From: Coniferiporia sulphurascens | Lineage: Eukaryota; Basidiomycota; Agaricomycetes; Hymenochaetales; Hymenochaetaceae | Length of the DNA: 64,000 bases | Direction: 5' to 3' | Assembly: GCA_002794785.1 (NCBI GenBank) | Contig: NBBA01000001.1 | Span: 1,302,001 to 1,366,000 of the forward strand | Part shown: in pieces, positions 19,488 through 29,951 of the stretch | Layout: the number at the start of each line of letters is the position of its first letter | Numbering within the stretch: position 1 is the first letter of the stretch | Position numbers and translations under genes: made by a program | Notes under the pieces: generated by a model | The model's input: only the letters and a program-made list of their open reading frames with translations | What the model was told of the DNA's origin: nothing | The model's database searches: none

Positions 19488-20834
19488 TGTTAGATTTGCT
19501 CCCTGATTAAGGGTTAGAAACAAGTGATAACAGATTCACACAATAATACTAGTTAGTTTAGGGTAGGCTTGGTACCCTTCACTCGCTAGAGTGTTAGAGC
19601 TGATGATGGTGGTAAGAGACAAGAGATGAATTAAACTGCTTTTTATTGCAATTTTACATTGGGCTTTTATACCCTACATGTTGTAGCTTATTTACTATGT
19701 TCCAGTAGCTACTACAACATACTACTCTTGATTTATAAGTCATAAGAATGTTCCGGTACAATCCTGTACATGCTATTTACTATTCTTAGCTTTCTTATGA
19801 GTCAGTTACATATTCCGGTACGTTCTACAGCCTACCATGCTATCTTTATCTTATGCCAGAACCTTCCCTGAGTTTCCATCAAGTCATACAGTATAATATC
19901 TAAGTTAACCATTCTCGGATACTACTATACCTATGATGCTTCTCCTTATTTCCTAATTGGTTCTGCTGTGCGATGCACTATACTTGGCTCCCATCAATTG
20001 CATCTTCAATTGATCGCCATGCTTCCATCGGCTATTCTTAGCCGAACACTTAGATATACTTGTGTGGCTCAGCTATTATGCTATCCTTCTTAATCTTATC
20101 TTGTTGTGGCTTGTTACTTATTACCGTAGACTAATCTTGAGTCATTTCCATTATTGCATTGAAAGGGGTTCATTCTGGTGTTCTATCGTCTACTGGCATA
20201 AAGAGCTCCTCAGGCCCTATAGCATTTATATTTGTTATCCTGCTATACCCGGGTGTGACTCTATATGACGGTTCATCATTGAACCATCATATTATAATCT
20301 CCTTATCTATTGGTACTAGCTCCTGTCTTTGGTTTGGTTCCTTTCGATCTACTGTTGTGTGTCCTTTGGCTATGAAGTTGGCTTTGTATGTGAATAGTTG
20401 TTCTTGTAATTGTTTATTGATAGTATGAACTATTTGGTGTGCCGCTTCTGCATAATCGGTTGATGTAATAACCACCCTTTGATAACATAATTCATTATGT
20501 GGCTGATTATAAATCTTGGTTCTTGTGTAAGCGCTGATTACATATCTATTCAATTGATATGAGAACATAGTTGCTCTATGTTCAATTATTACTTCTAGCC
20601 TTTCTGCCACTTGTTGTTCCCTTGTAGTATGATCAAATGTAATTTGACAGTTGTCATATCCTGCATTCTGTCCTACTGTTGCACATGCAATGTTAAACAC
20701 TTTCCATGCTACTTGATCTGCATCTTTACAGCATTGGCATAGGTTCCTGGTATCGATTAGAGTTACGGGTCTTGCCATGTCGATCTTGATAATTCATCGA
20801 TCTGGCGATCACGATTTTCATCAATTTACTAACA
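19488..20834 (-). mobile_element. LTR of family F, 1347 bp, nested in the gypsy 3' LTR, TSD GTAAC
   Basis: The unit runs TGTTAG...CTAACA and is flanked by GTAAC at 19483-19487 and 20835-20839. On the minus strand TATAAAAGC (19663-19671) is followed 24 nt later by AATAAA (19642-19647), the order expected for U3, R and U5. It therefore looks like a long solo LTR whose U3 is over 1.1 kb. Unusually, that U3 contains an ORF of 163 codons. A compact non-autonomous element with TG...CA ends is an alternative. Confidence 0.75.
20287..20778 (-). CDS. 163-residue unrecognised ORF inside the U3 of LTR-F
   Basis: The ORF starts at an ATG 57 bases into the LTR and has balanced composition without simple repeats. 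It contains CQCCKDADQVAWKVF near the N-terminus and a basic, Gln-rich C-terminus (INKQLQEQLF, RKEPNQRQEL). I do not recognise a domain. The Cys pair is too little to call a zinc finger, and no signal peptide or membrane segment is seen. If the LTR call is right, the frame lies upstream of the LTR promoter and would be present at the 3' end of a full element RNA, in a position like the U3-encoded genes of some retroviruses. It may instead be a captured host gene piece or a chance ORF. Confidence 0.4.
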   Translation of the reverse strand: MARPVTLIDTRNLCQCCKDADQVAWKVFNIACATVGQNAGYDNCQITFDHTTREQQVAERLEVIIEHRATMFSYQLNRYVISAYTRTKIYNQPHNELCYQRVVITSTDYAEAAHQIVHTINKQLQEQLFTYKANFIAKGHTTVDRKEPNQRQELVPIDKEIII

Positions 20835-21216
20835 GTAACCATTGAGCTTAACAAGAGGTATGGTTGGAGAGGCGGTTCAGGTGCCCCGTCAGCTTCAGCC
20901 AGTGGCATAGAACCGGGAGACGGTCTTTGTCAGCCCACTCAGTGTGGTGGGTCAGGAGTGGGTCATGGGGGGGCTAGACCTTGTGGATCCAGGGGCGGAA
21001 TGTGCGACACCTCCCCAGTACATGGGCGGTTGACTGAGCCGGCCAGGGGGGGTGGTTGTGCCACTTGCAGTGCGAGATCAGGCCATGCCTGTGCCAGTAG
21101 GCTGAGTCAAAGCCCAACCAGTATCCCCCATAGGGACCAGCGTGGCAGAGGACCTGGGTGACTGCAGAAAGTTTGTGGCAGGGGTGGTCGACTGACTGTG
21201 TGAGCAGTTTGCAGGG

Positions 21217-23253
21217 TCAGCAAGACAGGATGCCATTGACAGCTAGGTAATTTTCTGCTGTCGAAGCCAGTGGGTGGGCGAGTGAAAGGGACCAGCACTC
21301 CATAAGAGAGTTGACAGCAGCCTCCTTCAGTGCAGAGGTGGAGGGTGTGAGGGAGGACAGGGGTAAGTTCATGGTGAACTTTGCCTTGCAATCAGCCCAT
21401 TCATTGCCCAGTATGTCAGAGTGACCTGGGCACCAGATGAAATGAATGGAGAGATCCGGGTATGAGTCCAGTAGAGTCTGGACCCCTGCCTTCCATTGGT
21501 GGAGGAGGTGTGCACCTGGAACTGGTGCCCATGTGCAGATCAGGTGGAGTGCCATCAGTGAATTGGACAAAAAGGAAATGTCAGATGTGACAGGCAGAAG
21601 CTCCCATAGGTGGTGTGCTGCCCAGCTTGGCATGGAGGTGAGGGAGAAGATCTCTGTGTCTGTAGCAGTTGCGCAGGTGGGGGAGGCTAGCCGGTGAGAC
21701 TTGAGGCAAGTGAGGCCTTGCATGGCGCAAACGGCCGACCCTGAGTGGGAACCCATGTGCAAGCCATCAGTAAACACCTGGAGGTGGGGGAGGGTGCTCA
21801 GGGAGTGCGCAGCAGCCATGAATTCCTTGCAAGTGTCCATGCTGACCGGAGTGATAGGAGTGGCAAATGATACTCTTCCATTTGTAAATGCCAGAGGATC
21901 CGTCCATGGGGGATGAGTGTATGCAGGAACTGGTTGAACCCAAGGAACCTGGACCTGCAGAGAAGTGGAAAAGGGATGGTTAGTTACATTTTTATAATAA
22001 CATTTTCTACCAATGGAGTGCGGGGTGCGCCAGAGGTGCAGAGAGTGGAGGGTTTTAGCATATTCAAAATAATAAGAAAGAGGGGGAAGGGAGCAAAGAA
22101 AATTTGTAGAGAAGGGAGAGGCACCTTTGTAGATGCTGAGGATCCATCTGCAAGCTGTGTTTTGCACAGCCTGCAGGCAGCTCACTAATGTTTTTTGGCA
22201 CTGGCCATGATACCACACCAGGGCGCCCCAGGTGAGAACTGAGCGGACACAGGTGGTATACAACTGACGGAGGAGAAGGGCCGAGATGCCGCATTTGGTG
22301 TTTTCGAGGATGCAGAGGGTGGCTAGGGTGGAGAGGCCCTTGGAGCGCATGTGCTCCACATGGGCTTTGAAGTTAAGGGCGGGGTCCCACCATATTCCCA
22401 GCCAATGGAGTGGGATCGAGGGTTGGATTAGCATGGTAGGGGCGACCCACACCCCAGCAGTGTCCCAGTTTGCATATGCAGCTGAGCAGTGTCGGGGTGG
22501 GTGGAAGTGAAGGCACTCCGTTTTGGTGGCTTCAATGTTGAGACCAATGGCATTGAAATGGGTGTTAAGTAGGTGGTAGGCATTGGACAGTTGCTGGCAG
22601 TTGGATGCCATGCTTAGTCCGATGCACACAAAAAGGTGGTTGTTGACATATGTGAGGGCGGTGGTGCCGGTTTGGTGAAATTTCTGGAGGACCACACCCA
22701 CGAATATGGTCAAGAGGATTGGGAATACTGGTGACCCTTGGGGGGTGCCAAGGTCGGGTTTCTGGGCAGTTGGGAGGGTGGTGCCATCAAACGCGATGGC
22801 CACCTGCCTGTCCATCATGAAGGACAAGCACCAGTCTGCCATATCAGGCAGGCACTGGAGGTCCAACAGTTGCCAGTGTAGGAGTTGCAGGTGAACCAAG
22901 TCGAAAAAACCCTGTATGTCGACTGCTAGGACTGAACATACATGGCCCTCGGCATGGGCATGCTCTGCAATCTGTAGGAGGTGTTGGGCGGCATTGTAGA
23001 CTGAGTGTCCTTGACGCCCCCCATATTGGTTAGGTGGCAGCCAGTCCCTCATGTTAGTGATAATCTTTTCGAGGAGTTTCCCTAAGGTCTCTTCGAGGGT
23101 AATGGGCCGGTATGATCTCGGCACAAAGGGGTCCTTCTTGTTTGGCTTCTGAAGCATCACCACTTTTGCTGCCCACCAGCACTTGGGGTGGTGCCCCATG
23201 TGCAGACAGTCATTGAAAAGGGCAAGGATCTCATTGGGGTAGGCATCCACCAC
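21217..23253 (-). pseudogene. L4 ORF2: reverse transcriptase and RNase H, 678 codons open, active site changed
   Basis: The open frame covers RT from WVVDAYPNEI onward, with motif A VLAVDIQGFFD, GTPQGSPV and the thumb, then RNase H (QVFTDG, DTEIFSL, FLSNSLMALHL, WCPGHSDILGNEWAD). The RT catalytic box reads YVNN at 22639-22650 instead of YVDD, so polymerase activity should be abolished. Both changes are G to A on the coding strand at former CpG sites. The frame opens after a TGA at 23254 that replaces the conserved Trp of KWVVDAY. Endonuclease sequence lies upstream in other frames. The product would act on LINE RNA at the nicked target. Confidence 0.85.
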
Positions 23254-24140
23254 TCATTTCAAGGGGCAGTAGCCTATGCCTGAGAGGCCCAGAGCCGACA
23301 AGTTGGAGGTGTCGGACAGTGCCCCCATAAGCTCGGTTAGGAGGATTGGCGGGGCATCTGGTTGGGGGGGGGGAGGTGGGTTTGGGTCCACTGGCAGGGG
23401 GGGAGGGGGCATAAAGAAGGTTTCACAGAACAGCTCACCTTTCTTGTCGTCCAATTGGGTAAAGGTACCATCGCCTTTTTTTAACAATGGGATAGGTGTA
23501 GGTCGGTTTCTGAGGCCATGTTTGGCCCAGCCCCAGATATTGGAGGTGTCTGCTTGGTCTGCTTGGTTGGCATAGAACTGCCGCTTGGCCACCCGGATGC
23601 CGTGCTTGAATGCCCAGTGGGCTGCTGATCACTGAAGGGGGGTGGAGGCCATCAAGATCGCCTGGAGGAGCGACCTGCATGTTGGGGTCCACCAGGGGAC
23701 CTCGGACATGGACGGTTTGGTGAGTCTGGTGAAGGGGGCAAGGGCGGCGATCATCGAGTCGACCACTGCCTGCACTTTCACATCGAGGGTGAGGGTGTTG
23801 GCTGCCAGGAGCAGAAAGGTGGTTTCAAGTAATGGGAAGGCAATGTCAGTCCACTCTTCCCTGTCGGCCAGGAGTAACCGGCAGGTCTTGAGGACTGGGG
23901 GTGGGGGCCGAGATGGCAGGGACCAGCGCAGCATGGCATGGTCGGACAATGCAGAGGGGGTTGAGGTGCCCAAGTCTAAAATTGAGTCGGGGTTGATCAC
24001 GGGGGGGGGGACCAGATCATGTCAATAGGGCACTGCCAATGGTTGTCGACCAGCCATGAGTCAGAGTCTGGGAGGTGGGCTGGCACAAGGCTGTGCTCTT
24101 GGAAGAAGTTGTTGAGGGGTTGTGCCCTCAAGTCCTCCTG

Positions 24141-24662
24141 TCATGAGGCGAGGAGTTCGTACCATGAGTGGTGGCGATGGTTGAAGTTGCCTGCCACAAG
24201 TAGGGTGGAGGCCAGAGCCGGTGGGATTGTGAAGAGAAACAACTCACCAGGGTAGAGGGGGGTGGCATTGGTGCGGTCTGGTGCATGCATGCCATAGTAG
24301 TTGCACAGGCAGATCATCAGGTGGGAGCGGATTTTGATGGTGAGGATGTCAGTGCTGGAGGAGGCTGCCCCAAGGACGGACCATGCGGTTGAGGGGATGG
24401 TGCGGGATACGTAGGTGACAACCCTTGGCTGGGTGGCCGGGGGAAGGACAGCAATGTACCCTGGGAGGGATGGGACGTTGAGGACTGGGGTGCCAGTGGG
24501 GTCAGTGAGGGATGGCTGGAGGCCAATTTGGTACCAGGGTGGTTCCTGGATTAAAATGACAGTGGGTGGGGATGGGTCAGTGGTAAGGATTGGTATGAGG
24601 GAATGGACTGCGGCTAAGGAGCAGGCAGCATTCCACTGAAGAATAGAGATGTCTCTATTCAT
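24141..24662 (-). pseudogene. L4 ORF2 N-terminal endonuclease
   Basis: ORF2 starts at 24662 within ATGA, overlapping the ORF1 stop. The frame shows ISILQWNAACSLAAVH, QEPPWYQIGLQPSL, CNYYGM and LLVAGNFNHRHHSW of the EEP endonuclease, ending at a TGA in SWPEDL sequence. The rest continues in other frames with SDHAMLRWSL near 23940. Confidence 0.8.
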
Positions 24663-27238
24663 GAGTCCTCCATTGTTTCGTCTTCAGGCCCTTCAATGGC
24701 AGCCTCGATCTGGCGGAAACACTGTTTCTTGGGGCACTGAGGGTAGGTGGCGGGGTGGTCGCCCTTGCAGTTGGTGCAGTAGCGAGGGTGAGGGCAGTGG
24801 TTGCCCTCAATGGCTTCAGTGGTGCAGGATGCGCATGACTTATGGTGGTTGTGGGAGAGATGACCTCCTCCACAGTCAGTGCAACATGCCTGGGCTCGGC
24901 ATCCTTTCGTTCCATGTCCTAGGCCCTGGCAGTGCTCGCATTGAGTGAGGCTGGGGCGGAAGGGGGGGACCGAGAGGGAGAGGGAGGCTCCAAACATCCA
25001 GACTCATGGGCGCTTAAGGAGCTGTGCCCAGATGGATCTGTTGGGCTTGGAGAAGGAGAACGCCATGGGGCACCTGTCGAGGGTTGGCAGGTGGTCTTCA
25101 GTGGTGGCAAAGTGGGGGTCGATGACAAAGTCAAGGTGTTGGAGTGTCGGGTTGTGCCTGACTTCGGCCATGAGGGCCTTTGGGGTGATGGTGTGGCCAT
25201 TCTGGCCAAAGAGATAGTCCTTGCATGGCACCATGGAGATGTGGAGTGCAGACCGGGGGCGGACATGGACAGGGGTGAAGGAGAACATCCTTGGGATCTT
25301 GGTGACCTCCAGGGAAAGGCACTTCTCTCACATATGGGCCGCATAGGCCATGGAGTGCCGATCAATGATTGTGTCCGTGGCTGGGGGAGGGGGGCACTTG
25401 GTGAACAAGGTCATGAGGTTCCCCTTTACATTGAAGGAGGAAGCCAAGACTGTGACCTGGTCAGCGGTGGGGAGGGAGGAGAAGAACTCACGGGCTGTGG
25501 TGGTTAGGTGCATGGCCAGGAGCTGGACCTCGGATTTAATCATGATGGATGGTAATAGGACTAGGGTTGGGTCCTTTGCATACATCGGGGGCGGGGGCGG
25601 GACCTGGCATTGCTTTTTCTTCTTCTTGTGGGTCACCGTCATGAAGACTGTGCCCAGAGCTGGCACCACTGGATTTGTTACAATTTTCCTTTACTTTTCC
25701 CTTATTGCGCTGACTCACTTCCTATTCATCATCATCAGTCAGCGCAACTCCCCCATTTCTCTTCCTTACTCATCCTTATTCGCCTTGCGCCATAAGATGC
25801 CACGATGACGCCTTATTGCACCATCATGACGTGCTTTGCTTACTGATCACCATACTTGTATTACCAAGGCATTCCTTGAGTTTCCATGACCTTCCATAGT
25901 CTGGTAAACACACCTAACCAAGTCGCTACAGTAGCAAACACATAGAGTAGCATATAAGCATGTAACTTCAGTAGCACAAGCCCTAAGCTTGTGCTCTTTG
26001 TTCATACAAGCCCATTATCTGCTACTGCCAGTCTACTGTGTGCCACTTGGCCATTAGTCGCTTCGTCATAACCCGACTCCGCTAAGAAGCACCTCGCGTC
26101 CACATCGTCGATCAGGAAGCCCCATCGACGATCATCTTCGACTTACAACATCTAGGAAGCCCTGTTGCCGTAACCACCAGTCCCGACGATCAGGAAGCCC
26201 TGACATCAATCACCGCGTAACCATTGAGCTTAACAGGATTGGGGTTGGGGGCGGTCAGTAGGGCCGGGGTGGCCGCCACCTGGACGTAGGAGGTCGGTGC
26301 CACAGTGATGACAGCCTGGATGGTGGTGGTCAGGGCCTGGGCCTTCTGGGCTTGTGGGGCACATGGGGTGGGCTGGTTGACAAGGGTTGAGACTTGTCGG
26401 GAGATGGTGGAGACTTCTGAGGAGAGCTGTTTAACAATGTTAGTCAGCACCACTACATCAGGTGATACAGGGGTGGTGCCAGGGGTCTGCATCTGGGCAG
26501 AGGGTTGTGGGGCGGTGGTGGGGGTCCTTTGATGGGGGGGAGCTGGGGCGAAGGGTTCAGGGAGGAGGACTTCCGTCCCCTGCCTGGTGAAGTTGTAGGC
26601 CATCCCCATATTGTGGAGGACATTGTGCTGGGGGTCCTTCTCATCCTTATGACACTGGTGATTGTCTGTTGGACATTCCATAGAAGATTGCCTACAAACT
26701 GTCTGGCTGCAATGTTGGTTTTGGTGGCATTGGCACAGTGGGTCTTCCTATTGAGGTCTTCCAGGGTGCGGGAGAGGGAGTACATGAACCCTGAGGTGTG
26801 TGGCTCGAACTGGGCTCGAGGACGGGGTCGGGGGGTGTGCGGGGAGAGGCCTTCAGATGAGCACTTATGGGTAAGCAGTGGTGAGGGAGTGTGCAGGTTC
26901 TCAAGGATGTTGTCCATTTCACATCCTGGGACTTCTTCCGAGACATTGGATCCTACAGAGGGGGGGCGGCTGACGTGCTCGAAGGTATGAGCGAACTTGC
27001 TGTTCAAGACTCCGATGACAGGGGAGGGGGCGGGGTGCAGAGCATCTGGGGACGAGAGCAGGTTGCCAGGGTCAATTTGGGCATAGGGGACAGGGGTTGT
27101 TTCGTGTTGAGTGGAAGCAGTGGCCTTGGCGGCCAGGTTGGTGGCCGTTTCGGTGGCCCTTGCAGCAGCTAGACTAGCCGATGAGGAAGAGGGGACAGTT
27201 GGTCGAGTACAATGTAGGGCACCATGGTAATCTGACAT
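24659..27238 (-). pseudogene. L4 ORF1 (nucleic-acid-binding), frameshifted and LTR-interrupted
   Basis: It starts at ATG 27238 (MSDYHGAL) with an Ala/Ser-rich N-terminus (SSASLAAARATETATNLAA), a Pro/Ser-rich stretch, a possible coiled coil (VVLTNIVKQLSSEVSTISRQVSTL, quoted only to mark the heptads ILKL) and a Lys-rich patch. The conserved block MYAKDPTLVL and the C-terminal zinc knuckles follow (CEHCQGLGHGTKGC, CTDCGGGHLSHNH, CTNCKGDHPATYPQC). Frameshifts near 26640 and 25330 and LTR-A5 break it. ORF1 proteins of LINEs coat the RNA. Confidence 0.75.
25676..26235 (+). mobile_element. Solo LTR of family A (copy A5), TSD GGATT
   Basis: A 560-bp LTR is flanked by GGATT at 25671-25675 and 26236-26240 and inserted in L4 ORF1. 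Confidence 0.92.
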
Positions 27239-27293
27239 GGGGGAGTTTGAGCTGCCCACACTAGTAGATGATGGTGGTTACTGGTCAAGAAGG

Positions 27294-29431
27294 TACAAAA
27301 TATGGCCTGCCGCTGGATTCTCAGCATCTTCAAAGGCGCCTCCCCCCATTCAACAAATTTTCTTTGTTCCATCCCCCCTCTTTCTTTCTATTTTGAGTAT
27401 ATAAAGACCACCCATTCTCTATGCCTCTGGTGCACCCCCCACTCTATTGGCCGTAAACTATTTAAAAACGTAGCTAACAGACCTTTTTCACTTTCTCTGC
27501 AGGTCCGAGCCCCCCAGGTTCAACAGGTCCCTGCATACACGCATCCCCCATGGACGGATCCCCTAGCTTTTACGAAAGGCTGCATCCACTTCACCACTCC
27601 TGCCACCCCAGTCAGCACCGACACCTGCAAACAATTTGTGAAGGCTGCATGTGAACTCGGGTCCACCCCCCACATCCAGGTATTCACAGACAGCTCCCGC
27701 ATCGACAATAGGTTGGGCTCGGCCATCTGCACTATGCTCAGCCCTACTCAACTCCGGTCTCACTGATTGGAGTCCCCAACCTGCGCCACAGCCACAGACG
27801 CTGAGGAGTTCTCCCTCACCACAGCCCTGGGCTGGGTAGCACACCGCCTCCTGGCGCAATTGTGTGTCACATCTGACATATTCTTCCTGTCGGATTCACT
27901 GACTGCACTCCACCTTTTCCACACCTGGGTGGCTGCCCCTGGCGCCCACCTCCTCCACATCTGGAAAGCGGATGTGGAGACTCTGCTGGACTCGTACCCC
28001 CAGCTCACTGTTCACTTCATATGGTGCCCCAGTCACTCAGACATCCCAGGAAATGAATGGGCTGACATGGAAGTGAAACTGGCTACTGAGCTCCCTCCAT
28101 CCAACCTTAAGCCCTCCACCTCCGCGCTAAAGGAAACCACTGTCTGCACCCTCATGGACAGATGGACTCTTTCGCTCACCCACCCACTAGCCTCAACTGC
28201 TGATAAATATTTGGTGGTACACAGCTTCCCATCCCACCGACCTCAAAAGCTGCTCATGCACTTGGTCGACCACCCCCACAGCGAGCTATCTGTGGTCGCA
28301 CAGGTCCTCTGCCATGCCGGTCCCTATGGGGGCTACTGGTTGAGTTTTGACTCAGCCTACCGGTGCAGACATGGCCTGATTTCGCACTGCAGGTGGCACA
28401 ACCACCCCCCATGGCCTGCACAGTCGACTGCCCACATCCTAGGCGGCTGTAGCACCTTCCACCCGTGGATACGATGAGTCTGGCCAGCTCGGGACCCCCC
28501 GCCCCCTTGCCTCCACTGCCAACAAATACTTGGCAGTGCACAGCATCCCCTCCTGTCATCTGTGGAAACTGCTCACCCACTCCACGGACCACCCTCGCCA
28601 CCACCTTTCCGCAGTGGTGCAAGTCCTCTGCCATGCTGGTCCCTGTGGGGGCTACTGGCTGAGCTTCGACTCAGCCTACTGGCACAGGCATGGCCTGATC
28701 TCCCACTGCAGATGGCACAACCACCCCCCATGGCCAGTGCAGACGACTGCCCACATACTTGGCGGGTGCATGACATTTCAACCATGGATCCGGCACATAT
28801 GGCCAGCCAAAATCCCCCTCTCAGCCCACCACTCAGAGTGGGCTGACGAAAACCATATTCCGGCTCTGCGCTGATGGCTTAGGCTGATGGGGCATCTGAA
28901 CCGCCTCTCCGACAGAACCTCTGGCACCATCCACCTGGCTTTCGCCATGATGGAATTAGAGGGCCACCCCACAGATGAGGATATGGACCTGGACCTCCTT
29001 AGGGACTACATGTGTCATATGCTCGGACCCTGCACCCAGGACTTGGACCCGGCTCTCTTGGAGCTTTCAGGTGTGCTTCCACCCTTTCTCTCTGATCTGT
29101 GACTGCCTTTTGGACTCCTCATCATATGTCTTGGCCAGTGCTCTCACCCTCCCTTTCTCCATTCTAAGCTTCTTCTTTAACCTGCCCTTACCCATTGGTT
29201 TTGTCATAGCGATATGTACTCCTCCCTCCTCTTGCTTGTGTCCTACTAATAGGGGACCTTCACACATCAGCACCCCTTGGGGAGCAGGTCCCCCACCCAG
29301 TTTCGTGTGTTGCACGATGATGGGTGCCTCCATCGTTATGTAGTTAGGGCCCCCCCTTCAGGGGGGCAGCTTGTAATTATGTAATACTGCAGGAATAATA
29401 AAATAAAATAAAATAAAATAAAATAAAAAAA
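27294..29431 (+). mobile_element. LINE copy L5: RT thumb to 3' tail, with internal duplication
   Basis: The copy starts in the RT thumb (ACRWILSIFKGASPHSTN) and includes RNase H (VFTDSSRIDN, TDAEEFSL, FFLSDSLTALHLF, WCPSHSDIPGNEWAD). The ORF2 C-terminus, 3'UTR and an AATAAA-type tail (29390-29431) follow. The C-terminal segment at 28190-28480 is partly repeated at 28495-28790 with a diverged second version, the join lying in a C-run after PARDP. An in-frame TGA at 27764 replaces Arg in SHRLESPT. The left edge abuts the 5' end of L4; the right edge enters L6 ORF1. Confidence 0.8.
29347..29368 (+). other. Conserved C-run/G-run stem-loop of the LINE 3'UTR
   Basis: GGCCCCCCCTTCAGGGGGGC can fold into a near-perfect hairpin about 50 nt before the tail. 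The same stem with different loop bases occurs in L7, L8, L9, L10, L11 and L13, and a shorter GGCCCCTTTGGGGC version in NLR-1. It is a good candidate for the RT recognition structure. Confidence 0.6.
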
Positions 29432-29860
29432 CCCCTCCCTCTGCCACCTCGACTTCATGGTGGCACCACACTATGTGACACTACCAGAGAAGCTCCCTCT
29501 ACTGAAGACTTGCCCAGTTTCTTTCACCTTTGTCGATCCAGATGGCCAAACCCGTGCTTGCCTCCTCAAGAGGAACTGGGTATACCTATTTGGGTCCTCC
29601 CTCCACCTTTCAGTCCCACTGGTCCGGCCCGGCCTCACCCAATGTGAGCGCTGCCAAGGACTTGGACATGGAAAGAAAGGATGCCAAGCCCAGGCCCATT
29701 GCACCGAATGTGCTGGACAGCACCTAACAGCCAATCATCGTAAGTCATGCACGTATTGTGCAAATGACACAGTCAAAGGAGACACCTGCCCCCACCCACG
29801 CCACTGTGCTAACTGCCAGGGCGAACACCCCGCCACCCTTCCCACCTGCCTGAAGAACAT
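29432..29860 (+). mobile_element. LINE copy L6: ORF1 C-terminal fragment with zinc knuckles
   Basis: The fragment encodes HLDFMVAPHY, KTCPVSFTFVDPDG, VYLFGSSLHLSVP and the knuckles CERCQGLGHGKKGC, CTECAGQHLTANHRKSC and CANCQGEHPATLPTC. It stops after TCLKN, where NLR-3 begins. The ORF is open across the fragment and diverged from the other copies, suggesting an older insertion. Confidence 0.75.
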
Positions 29861-29951
29861 CCTTCTTGTCCTCTTACCACCACCATCTCACCTTCGCTCT
29901 GGGGTCTCTGGGGTTCATCGCAGCAACCCGTGCTCACCTCTGGTCATCGAC
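29861..29951 (+). mobile_element. NLR-3, 5' part, interrupted by L7
   Basis: This 91-bp piece begins CCTTCTTGTCCTCTTACC and aligns with the start of NLR-1 and NLR-2. It ends with CTGGTCATCGAC, which recurs with two transitions at 35492 beyond L7. It is therefore the left part of one element split by L7. Confidence 0.65.

Larger units (their letters stand above)
14647..20853 (+). mobile_element. Ty3/gypsy retrotransposon, Tf1/sushi-like, LTR family A
   Basis: Two LTRs of one subfamily flank 3738 bp of internal sequence in the order primer-binding site, Gag, protease, RT, RNase H and integrase start. Both LTRs share ATATGCGCCTCACAG and a U5 unlike the solo copies, so they look like a true pair. 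The integrase stops after its first Asp segment, where the 3' LTR begins at once without a polypurine tract, so the 3' third of pol is deleted. Outer flanks differ (GGTCC left, AGAGG right) and are LINE fragments of opposite orientation, so the locus was also rearranged after insertion. The element cannot be autonomous. Confidence 0.85.
18943..20853 (+). repeat. 3' LTR of the gypsy element (A4), split by LTR-F
   Basis: The LTR is 18943-19487 plus 20840-20853 (559 bp in total), interrupted by LTR-F with a GTAAC duplication. It begins directly after integrase codons reading IMVVV, with no polypurine tract. Its right flank is AGAGG, unlike the GGTCC left of the 5' LTR. Confidence 0.88.
20854..27293 (-). 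mobile_element. LINE copy L4, 5'-complete, 3' end lost
   Basis: This copy keeps the exact LINE 5' terminus (CCTTCTTGACCAGTAACC at 27293), a 55-nt leader, ORF1, the ATGA overlap at 24659-24662 and ORF2 through RNase H. It is cut at 20854 in the C-terminal region by the gypsy LTR junction, losing roughly 0.5 kb including the 3'UTR. Solo LTR-A5 sits in ORF1. It carries the longest uninterrupted LINE ORF of the window. Confidence 0.85.

Noticed and set aside
24141..26990. Many plus-strand ORFs opposite LINE ORF1/ORF2 (Gly/Trp-rich)
   Set aside because: They are antisense shadows of GC-rich, Pro/Ser-rich LINE coding sequence and have no domain of their own.
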